Notes under the pieces: model-generated
What the model saw: only the letters and a program-made list of their open reading frames with translations
What the model was told of the DNA's origin: nothing
Databases searched by the model: none
In this document: piece after piece, positions 48,250 to 58,689 of the stretch
Numbering within the stretch: position 1 is the stretch's first letter
Layout of the letters: each line of letters begins with the position of its first letter
NCBI GenBank assembly: GCA_028386065.3
Contig: JAKUCV010004868.1
Span: 126,903-190,902, forward strand
Direction: 5' to 3'
Length of the DNA stretch: 64,000 nucleotides
Source of the DNA: Turnera subulata
Lineage: Eukaryota; Streptophyta; Magnoliopsida; Malpighiales; Passifloraceae
Translations under genes and position numbers: made by a program

Positions 48250-51200
48250 TTATAGGAACATATTTCTTTTTACTGATTTTATAGGAACCTATATATTTCA
48301 ACCTTGGATATCTGTGTGTAAATAATTGCATACATGGCTGCCTCATCTTACAACGAGTACATTGCAACAAGAGCTACGTTATAACTAATTTAAACTACGG
48401 AACTAACCAAAAATTAGGGAAATGATCATACACAATTAAAGTACATATAATGCATGTACGACAGTTGATTGCCACAAATTAATGAATTATAAAACATATA
48501 TGCCATATATATATAGAAAAAGGTACGAATTTCCATCCATAAGACGTACAAATTGCCTCGTCAAAAGATGCCTGTCGTGCACTAAAACAACGTGTATACA
48601 CTCATCACACAAATAGAGCATATCACAAAGTGAACACCAAACTCGTGGTGCATCCTCGTTGTTGAGTACATCATGAATTAGTTGTTACCATTAGTTCTTG
48701 TGGTTGCAAAATCATTTATTTTTTTTTTTTTTTGCTTTGGGGGTGTGCCTAGCTAGCTGAAAGTGCTGCCCTCCACGCACTCCACAAACAAAAGCAATCG
48801 AAACCCTCCTCCAAATTCTCCCATTTGATCCTTCATTAAATGGCCATCCATATCATCCACCTCATCAATTGTCCATTTCCTTGAATGCAAATCCTCTCAT
48901 GTTCTATAAATGGCACAGTAAAAGTCAATAATGTAGACTAAACTATTTATATAATTTAGCATTGGAGGGGAGAATTGAAGTGCTTGTTTGAACTAGAAAA
49001 AAAAAAAAAAACGAAAGAATTAAGCTTAGTCACTAAAAAAGGAGCAAGAATAGGATAAGGACTATATTTGGCATTGAAAAGGTCCCTGATGTTGGTGTGC
49101 AATCACGACCACTACAGTTTCTATGTTCTTATCCATTTGATTTCATGTCTTGTTGGCTGGACTGAAAGACATGTAAAACCTGTATGGGTTCTTTAATCAT
49201 GCATTTTAATTATCGGGAGGGGGGTTAGAGAGAGAGAGAGAGCAATTTCGTGCCTTTTCCAAAGAGAAAGTAGGGGGCACCGCCATCTTTTTCATGGGCA
49301 AAAGGCAAGACCTCCTATTAATTACTTTTCTAACAGAATATTCCATAGAATCAAATTGACATACGTATACAACTATTTCATCACATGACCAAAAAAAATA
49401 AATGCAACTATTTTATCTGAAAATGTTTGATAGTTTTGCAAAAGATTGGTTTACAAATTATTTTCCATTTCTCATATACAAGAAATTAGAGAAATTTAAA
49501 TAATTTTTTATGAGTGTATTTTTTAAAAAATATTATGGTGATAATTTGCTAGAATTGCAAACTAATTACCGACACTTTAAAGCCAAGACAATTTTATAAT
49601 TGGTACATAACGTCTTATTGGTAGTTGCATCAATCATGAAAAATTATGAAAACAATAATCGAGTTAAATATACTAATTAAGCATCTCAATTACCAAAAAT
49701 ATTTATGCCTCCGAATTTATCAAGCAACATCGCTGAAGAATTATTAACTATTTATAATTATCGAAGACTTGTAAGAGAAATTAATGGTGGCCATAACATC
49801 TCCAATTATTAATTAAAAGACTTGTCACATAAATAATGATAATGACTATTCAATCCAAGACTGACTAGTGGCTGTGATGACCAATCAACTCCCTCTAGAT
49901 GTTGGTCTGTAAATGGTCAATATAGAACACACAGTACAATCAATAGAGGAAGATTAGCAATAATGTAGATGATATTGTCCACCTCAGTGTACTTCATACT
50001 ACAAGTACAACGACCAACATCTAATTGGCAAATTTTTATTGATCTAAAAAAACTCCGTCTAAGTTTGGTATCCGTCCATCAAAAACTAGCAATTAATAGT
50101 GATGAGTTGCTAGGTCACCACCACTCATATATCTACTTCGATATTTCTGTGATCTTCTTTGATATTTTCGTTCCTATATTGTCAATATCATGTTGATCTC
50201 CCAGAATCCAGGTCTTTCACGTCTAGAGGTTGAGGTTCTCTTTTACCGCTCAAAAGAGAAAAAGACATCCCCAATATAAGCCCAACTCATCCTACACAAA
50301 AACATCTTTTCATGCACTTTAGTCTCTTCCCAATCAAAAACTTCCATTTTTCTTTCATAATCATATATTATATAGTATCTTTGTTGCTTCTCCATGCTGT
50401 ATCGAAAAAATACATATAAGGGGGGGGAAAAAAAAGGGAGGAAAGCATGAAAAAGAATAGTCTAGCTAGCTTTATGTTTTTTTGAATTTTGACCTCACCA
50501 ACCAACTTTGATCAAAACCGATATTAGCGGATATTACAATGAATTTGTAGGTTGGAGGGAACAAGAAGAATTTTTTACAGATTCTTGAATCTTGGTTAAT
50601 AATTTCATGTGGCCAAACTATTTGGCCAGACAAGTTCCATCCTTGTACGTGCATCAGGTAGCATTAGGAATTTAAGGGCGGCCGTAAAAAAGCAATTAGT
50701 GCTTATAATTCTCCTTTTGTTGGCCTGTTTTCTTTTTTATGAACGACAGGGATAATCAGTTATTCCATACCAAACTCATGCTCCTTTGACTTCAAAATGT
50801 AATAAGTGAAGGGCCTTGTCTTTTTTCGTTGTTAAAGCTTTTCTCCTTTTTTTCTGCAATTACATAAACATTTTCCATCACCGAAATGTTTTTCTGCCTG
50901 TGCCAAAACATTAGATTAAAAATTATAGTAGAGGAGGCTGCTGCATGAGAACCTTTTCCTCCTTTATTTTTCTCTAGCTCAAAAAAAAAAAAAAGTAACG
51001 AAACAGGCAAGAAGGAGAATTCTGGAACACAACCAATTAAGAGGAGCAAGAAGTCAAAAAGACATCTGCGATAATGGAAACCTGAAGGTGATGGATACCT
51101 CGTGATTCTTGTCTTCCACTCCACAAATTTGGGTTTCAATGTTCTGTAGTAACTCCATTGATGTCGGTGTTGTTTCGTCTAATCAAATAATTATAAGCTT

Positions 51201-52668
51201 TGTCAAAAAAATTCCCAGGGCAAGAAAAGAATAAAGATTGCATATATTTTTTTCTTGGACTAAGGGAACTTGTCGCCTTCCCAATTGGCATTTTCACAAA
51301 GCAAAACCGCAGACAATGTGGCCCAGATGTGGCAGCTGCCCTTATAATCATGTTTTTTGAAGTTGCAATCGAATCCATTTAAGGCACGAGAGCAGAGAAT
51401 CCATGGAAGAAAATTCGCTCGCGTCACGGGCTTGGCAATTGGCATGAAGAGAAAAAAAGAAAAGGAAACGTATCTATGGCTGTGAGAAGAATGAACCATC
51501 CAATTCCTGAGTGACACTGACCTTAATGGTGGATCTTTCTTGGCAAAGTTTAAAAAGAGTAGACAACAAAATCCAAACTTTCTCTCCTGAGCAGTGGTAA
51601 GGAAGGGGGTAGTGGGGCATATGGGTACAATTTTGGGCAGTAACTTTCTCTTGCTAGCGTTATTCAGACAAAATGCCAGATTTCTTTTAGCTTAATCTTT
51701 GCGAATTTTAATTAGTATAAACTTTTGACGAATGCTTTGGAGATGGAAAGCTGGTCTGGAAATAGTTGGCGTGGTGTGTACCCTTGTCAGTAGTGGTCAA
51801 GCTCGAGCATTTCTGCTTTAGTTGCTGCAGCTTTGGCCATACAATCTATGGTAATAGTCTTGGTCGGATTTCAAGATTTGATCTTTTTTTCTTTTTCGTC
51901 TTGTAAAATCCATGGTCCCCATTATGCAATGACTTCAAGAATTTATGTAGTTTGCTATATTTGTTCCAAAAAAGTTAAGATAACTTGTTACCTATCAAGC
52001 TTTCATGTAAGAAAAATGCTTTATGTTTCAGTTATTTATCCTGAGTGCTTGTAAGTTTTTGGGTGGTGATTTGTAGAATAGATTAGTGGCAGCATCTGAA
52101 TTTGGGTGACAGTTAAAACCCAATTCCAGGAGAACAAATCACCCACCAAACCACCTCCCTGTTGGGCCTTTTGGACTGCAAATGCGTTTTGTTGATTGGA
52201 ATGCTAGATCACCAACCTACCTCACTATTCTTCTTTCCCCATTTTCTTTCTGTATTCTCTTGTAGCCAGATAATATAATTGGAACAAATGACAGCTTTGA
52301 ACACACTCACAAAAACACTTTTATTTCTCTATCTTATGAATCCCGCAACAACTTACATAAGCTTTCAACCTAAAAAAGAAACTTACATAAGCCTAACTCA
52401 CCTCAAGTGGTGGAGAGAGTGGAGAGGGAAAAAAAGCATACAAGGATATTGCTCATAACAATGTTTTGGCTGAGCCACAAGGGCTCAGATGATACAATAT
52501 GGATCGTAGTAAAGTTGCTGCCTGTGGCAAGGAAGTGTGGGCCGGTGTGGCTGGTATCTTTATTAAGACGCCATCTTCCCCTGATATATACGTACATAGT
52601 TCTCCTTGCTGAATGGAAAAGTATATATTTTCCAATCGACACTTAGACAAAATACAAGTCATATACAT
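48250..52668. other. Spacer between FAF and the MAPKKK
   Basis: No gene is recognised in 4.4 kb. The stretch is AT-rich with poly-A and poly-T tracts (for example 48720-48733) and a short (GA)n at about 49228-49240. The right end should carry the 3' UTR of the minus-strand MAPKKK. Confidence 0.5.
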
Positions 52669-55600
52669 TTATCTCCCTGGGGATGCAAATTGTAGCCGTT
52701 CTCTTTGTCGAATTAGGACTGGATCCTTTGGAGATGAAGACTTCCCTCCTACCCCCGCCTGTCGCAACATCTCTGCAACACAAAATTTAAAATGTTACCA
52801 CCCCGCTGAACCCTAGGATCGAATCCCATCAAGGTCTGCAAGTTCTTATTCTTAGCAAAATGCATTTCTAATCCTGGCTACAAGTAAAGCATATCAATAT
52901 TTTTTCCTGGGAAAGAATTCCCCAAGCCCAAGTTGTTCCTTGATGGAAACTGTAAAACACTATGCAAGGTACTATAAATGGGGACATCAAGCAAATACAA
53001 TTGATGGAAACTGAATTATAAATTTAGCAGATAATATAAAACTTGCCTCTTTTTCTTTCAAGCTCCTCGTCAAGCTCTTGTTTCCATTTTCTTTGCCTCT
53101 CAGCGAAGCCTCTGCTGCAAGTAAAAACAGATGCCATTCAAACTGTAAAGAAAGACAGCAGATATAATTCCTCAACAAACTAAAGCTGAACCACGTACTA
53201 TCAAAACAAACCTAGGAGTAATTGCTTCCGGCAGAGGATCACAAGGAACTTTCCAATCATTAACCTGAGGCGGTTGAATTTCCTGCAATACTCGATTATG
53301 GATGCCACTATCTTTTGCTATGTGTTCAGTATGAGTACGGGGACTTGAACTCATAACAGCATCAACAATTGCTGTAGAGAGTCTTCTGCTAGGTAACCGT
53401 TTGGGAGACCTGCTTTTCGGAGGTAACTTTGGTGAATTTGTCTGATGTTCGTTGTCTGGAGCTCCAATTCCGTTTGTAGGACCCGCGTGCATTGTGTTTA
53501 AAAATTCTTCAAATAGAGGCGTTTGCAGCTTCTTCAAATCTAAAGCCTGGGAAAGTTAACAGAACATTGTTCAAATGTGCCTCAGAAGCGGGAATTCCAG
53601 AAAAACATCCCTTCTTTTGGCTATACTCTAAGATACACAACTTTTAATTTCCGTGACTCTTACATGATGAAAACTAAAATCTACAGGTCATCTCATCATT
53701 TAATTTAGCCATTCTCAGGAAGAAAAAAACCAAGGTACCTTCTCATCCAGGAATGCACGAATTTTGGACTCTGTAACTTCATCATCGTCCTCAGCTTCCA
53801 GGGGGCCAGATGGAAAACTGAAGTCATCTTCTCCCCTGCCTGATGCTTCAGGGGTTCCAGGGAGCTCTTGGATTGACTGACAAGGAAAGTTGGTTCCACC
53901 ACTCTCCAACACTGAACTTTCATTAAACTTGCATGACCAGTCATCGATGGGTTCACACATAGGGTTAAAACTCTGGTCCAATAAACAATTGTCCATTGTC
54001 ATTAAGGTAAATGTAAAATTTTATAACCACATCTCTGAACCAAGAAGTATTCATCACCTTATTCAAATCTGCAGTTGCCAAGATGGAGTTGAACTTGGCG
54101 GATGTGCTGTCGCCAAAATCATCTTTATCATCTATCTGACACATGTCATCATCAGAATTTGCTGCACCCCAGTAGGATCCTGGTCTTGATAAATTGTCTG
54201 TGACAGTTGAGGACTTCATAGTTCCCATATCACAAACATCCTTCAAGCCTGCGCATGTTGACCTTCTAATCCCGTAGTTCATGCTGCATCAATCAAAAAT
54301 TCAAATATTCTTACAACATTCATTATGCCAATGAAATCAAAGAAAACAAGAAGTTCAAAAGCTTACGAGTTCCTAAGATTCATCCCACTACTTGCCACCA
54401 GATTTCCTGACGCCTAAAGAGAAAAAAAGATGTATGATTGACTGATGAATGGTCACACAGAACGGTAGCCAAGCCAAAAAAATCTTGGTGTACTTACTCT
54501 AACTGAATTGCGGGAAGCTAAATGAGGTTCTTGATACTCTCCAGTGACAAATGGATGCTGCATCAGAAATCAATACTACATGAAAATCTAAATCCACTAA
54601 CTTTACTTAGTGAAGCAACCTCTAAAGTAGGTGCAGCAAGTACCATAGATTACAAAGGAAGAAAAATGATTCATAACAATTAACAGAGATTTCATTTAAG
54701 GTCAATGTTATAATTCAGAAAAACCATAATTGAAATCTTCAACATCCCCTTCCAGAATCTCTGCTCCTCTCAGCTTTCATCCTGGTAACCTTCTATTTCT
54801 ATTTCCCTAGTGATTAACTCTCACTTGTCCTAACATAATTTTATAATCTAGAAACCACAAGAGAAATCTCTAGCACCTCCCTTCCGCTGCCTCTGCACCT
54901 CCTTGAGATAAGTTTATCATTGGAGTCACCTACTCTTACTCTCTAGGAACTAACTCACCCATTGGACCTTTTTTTCCGTTTTAAAACATGTTTTTCCTAA
55001 TTCAATGTACCAGAATTTTGGTAAGACTTGAATAGTTTCACAGCATGAAAAGTTATAATGAAATTGCACACTGGGTCTAATGTGTGGTGTAATTCTAAAA
55101 AGACTGAAGGTTGTATTTTTATGCACTATTGCAGCTCAGATTTAAACAAAAAAAAAAAAACTGAAGAGGAAATAAAATATTGTAGCAGAATTACCCGCAA
55201 CAAGTCTGAAGCAGTAGCTCTTAAGTTTGGTTCCCTGTAACCAAATATGCATATGAGAGATTGACATAACAAAGTTTCATATTAATTGTAATTCGACTAC
55301 ACTCTACAGCTGAAGTTATGGCAGAAAAAGTGTTGACTCCATGAAAGGCAATGAAAGAAAAGAGTAACTAGGATGAAATAGAAGTAACATTCATACTTTT
55401 GCAAACATTTTAACAGAAAATCCATGGCCTCTGCAGAGAGATGCTCAGGAATTGGAGGATGGGATTTTGTTGTCCCAATATGAAAGAGAGCAGCAACCTG
55501 GACAAGAAAACCATCTTAGTCTCAAATTAATTGATGAACAGCAAACTTCAGTATAGCATTTCCAAATTTTCACACATAAATCAAATTGAGAAGGCGACTA

Positions 55601-57949
55601 ACAAATATGTACCTCCTGATACTGTTGGCTCCATGGAGGTTTCCCAGTAGCCATCTCAATCACAGTACATCCAACACTCCAGATGTCAGCAGAACTGAGC
55701 AGTAGCATATAAAACCCCGTGAGAGCCAAGAGTGAAAACAAAATTGTTTCATTCTACCAGATCAAGAAGCACACATCCAATAAAAAAATATATTAAATAA
55801 GTTATATTACCAGTATTTCTGACTCATACTGTTTAAATCTGAACCAGAAACATATTCAACAATCTCACTGTGAAACATGAAGACGAAGTAGACTGATCCA
55901 CAAGCTAAGGTCATGATATTGTATTCCCATATGGTCTGAAGGCTACATGTAATTTGAAGATTTGCTAGTTCTCTGACAGTATCTTATGAATATCTTTGCA
56001 TTACAACAAAACTAACAGTGCCCATGATTAACCCAGGGATAAAAAGAAAAACAAGAATACTCGTGAAAGGAAAGCCATATTATAAACCATGTCCTAGAAC
56101 TATCTTTGCAGATTTGCTAGTTCTGTGACAGTATCTTATGAATATCTTTGCATTACAACAAAACTAACAGTGCCCATGATTAACCCAGGGATAAAAAGAA
56201 AAACAAGAATACTCGTGCCAGGAAAGCCATATTATAAACCATGTCCTAGAACTTATGCATCATCTTGGAGGTAAACTGACAGCAGAACGGCACTATAATT
56301 TCATCACACAATTGAAGCTACTGTATGATCATCAGCAGCATTACTTGTATGTTTTAACTAATAGATACCGCAACAAAATAGTCTTATTTATTTATTTTTT
56401 GAGGTGATGAAAGCACAAGAGAGTCTGCTTAAATTTTTTTAAAATGGGCACTTTAATAAAAATAGGTTTAGTATCAAAAAAAAAATAAAAATAGGTTAAG
56501 ACTTCAATCTCCATGTCTAGATGACTTCTACACAAAAATAAATGTGAAACAGAAGAACCATAGCAGCTTGTCAGCGAGAAAAAAAATGGGCAAACTAGAA
56601 AAATAATTCTTACAAGCTATGTCCAGTCTGGAGAATAACTTCAGGAGCCATCCAGTATGGAGTGCCCTTCATTGACTTGGCACCATTTATAGTAGCCTGC
56701 GAAAAGCCACTGGTTAATGATTGCCACAAGCTACTAGGCAGATCGTTCAGAAAGAAAAATAATTACCAGTTCAACTACTTTCTTGGATGCTCCAAAATCC
56801 GCAAGTTTAATGCAGCCCTTGTTATCAACCAGAATGTTCGCCCCCTGAAACGTAGAACACTCAATAAAATATCAGAGACAGGAATCCAAACTAATGTTTG
56901 GGGGGGAAAAAACACCATAGTTTCAGAAATAGGGGAAAACCTTGATGTCCCTGTGCATAATTCCATTCTGGTGAAGGTATTCGAGGCCCAATAAAAGTTG
57001 TTTTGTATACATTCTTATAACCTGAACAGCGAATCAAGCGCTTCAGTAATTGAGTAATTTGACATACGGAGGTTCCAAAATCCAAAAATGAGACTTCACT
57101 TACCGACTCAGGAAATGATCCAAATTTTCCCAAAAGTGATGATATGGATCCGCCCGGAACGAATTCAAGTAATATATTCAGTGAATCATCCTCTCTACCG
57201 GTTCCCAAATATCTCTAGCAAACAAAGTAAAAGAAAGAAAAATAAGCGTCTAAAAAAACAAATAACCACCCGAAACCACTGGAATTAGGAAGGCTAGAGA
57301 GAGAGACAAAGTACTATACTCACGACAATGTTTGGGTGCGAGAGATTCTTGAGAAGCTTCACTTCTTCCTCGAGCTCTCTAATGTGGGCCTGCTTTCAAA
57401 ATCACATTAAAAAAAAAAAAAGCCTTTGAAACTTTGGGAGCAACAGCAATCGCTTCAGTGCAAGTAGAATTTATAAAAGAAGCGTAATTAAAGTTGAAGT
57501 TCAACTCTTGCCTGCGTTTTCTCCTTTGAAGCACTATTTGCCGCGATCAAAACCTACAAAAAAAAAGTAACCATCATATCAACAACTCAAAAAAAATGAA
57601 ATCAAAATTCAAACTGGGGGAATTGAAGATAAATAGTAAGGAATCAAGTAGTGACCTGTTTAACAGCGATGAGCTCTCCAGAATCGAGGTTCATTCCCAT
57701 ATAAACCCTCCCAAAGGCGCCGCAGCCAATCAACTCCCCTTTCCGCCACCGGATCGGCGGCGCGTCGTCCTTCTTAGTCCTCGGGGGAGGGAGAGCCGGC
57801 GGGGGGGAAGGCCTGGAGAACAAGCCGATTCGCGATTTGCGAATGCTGGAGCCGATCTTCTCGACAAAGCCGCCGAATCCTCCGTCGTCTCCGGGCTCCG
57901 ACGACTTGAACACCAACGATCGGCGAACCGATCCGAAGAGATCTTGCAT
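52669..57949 (-). CDS. ANP3: NPK1/ANP-type MAP kinase kinase kinase
   Basis: Seventeen exons: 57949-57656, 57553-57512, 57389-57324, 57214-57104, 57021-56941, 56844-56767, 56696-56614, 55694-55613, 55497-55397, 55234-55195, 54557-54498, 54413-54367, 54283-54058, 53972-53739, 53546-53212, 53114-53047 and 52772-52669. The sum is 2052 nt, 683 aa; NPK1 is about 690. Introns after exons 2 and 16 use GC donors. Kinase features: IGCGAFGRV from residue 74, catalytic Lys97 (IAVKQ), HRDIK at 194-198, DFG at 214-216 and GTPYWMAPE at 235-243. The N-terminus ([14 protein letters not shown]) and C-terminal coiled segment ([16 protein letters not shown]) match ANP/NPK1. By family knowledge, it is activated by NACK kinesins at the phragmoplast and drives cell-plate expansion through an MKK-MPK cascade; it also takes part in oxidative-stress signalling. 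ANP3 is preferred over ANP1/2 because of the neighbouring FAF gene, which is inference. Confidence 0.95.
55959..56255. repeat. About 150-bp tandem duplication in a MAPKKK intron
   Basis: Two near-identical copies, offset 152 bp (GATTTGCTAG at 55959 and 56111), lie in the intron between exons 7 and 8. They differ in a few bases only. Confidence 0.88.
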
Positions 57950-57982
57950 TTTGACAGCGGATCGGCGGAGGATGGAAACCGG

Positions 57983-57996
57983 TTAGGGTTTTGGAT
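57983..57996 (-). promoter_or_regulatory. Telo-box (AAACCCTAA) upstream of the MAPKKK
   Basis: In the gene's sense the sequence reads AAAACCCTAACC about 35-47 bp before the start codon. Telo-boxes are common in leaders and promoters of plant genes expressed in dividing cells. Confidence 0.5.
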
Positions 57997-58035
57997 TCCT
58001 TTTGGAGTGGAAGAGAGAAAGAAGGAAGAAAAAAG

Positions 58036-58045
58036 AGCCGTTAGA
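58036..58045 (-). promoter_or_regulatory. MSA (mitosis-specific activator) element of the MAPKKK
   Basis: TCTAACGGCT in the gene's sense is a full match to the MSA consensus YCYAACGGYY, bound by three-repeat MYB (MYB3R) factors in G2/M genes. It lies about 90 bp upstream of the start codon. A second AACGG core is near 58169. A cytokinesis MAPKKK is a sensible MSA target, but function is inferred. Confidence 0.5.
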
Positions 58046-58313
58046 GGGGTGGGGGGTGTTGGGTTTGTGGGTTTATTTTGGCGAAGAGAGTGGAAAATTT
58101 GAAGAGAAGGGGGAAAAGCGGGGCCCTTTTTTTCTTTTTGAAAAATAAAGAAATAGATAAAATGATTGAAAACGGTGTTGTTTGCTTTGTCATATATGTA
58201 ATGTAATGTACCCCCCCATGCCTTGCCTTGTTCACCTGTAACTTTATTTATGACGTAGTTTGCTTCTAGATTCATTTTTTTTCCTTTTTTCAAGATGGAG
58301 TATTTCTTTTTCT

Positions 58314-58589
58314 TGGTCGAAACCGGGAAGTATATTAAAAAAATATACGTGTGCTAAGTACATGATTAGAAGTCGTTAGCTCTGGTCGACTTCTATCTTA
58401 TACAAGAGACGTGACAAATATAGTAAAAACAATACATGACGAGGAAACAGAAACAACATGGACTACTGGAACAACCACTGCTATGACTGGATGTATACAA
58501 CCAGGGACGTGACTGGTCAGCGAGGATGAGAAGTATCCGGCGGCCGATCCATATTCATACCGGAGCTGGATGCACCGGGGGAGAAAATC
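58314..58589 (-). mobile_element. 5'-truncated LINE copy with perfect 19-bp target duplication
   Basis: The 276-bp insert is flanked by ATGGAGTATTTCTTTTTCT at 58295-58313 and 58590-58608. In the minus sense its end reads CCCGGTTTCGACCA followed by an A-rich run, like the 3' end of plant L1-type LINEs. No coding domain is recognised in so short a piece. Confidence 0.75.
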
Positions 58590-58689
58590 ATGGAGTATTT
58601 CTTTTTCTATTTGGGGACGAAGCTACTTAGTAAATATAATATACGTAATGGTCGATGGCCAATGAGTTGACTTCGGAGGTGCTATTGCT

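Noticed and set aside
50792..51517. Several overlapping frames of 60-115 codons
   Set aside because: Open on both strands, no domain, no splice-site-bounded exon structure; treated as spacer.
57596..58102. 168-codon frame on the plus strand
   Set aside because: Antisense to MAPKKK exon 1 and its leader; no independent domain.
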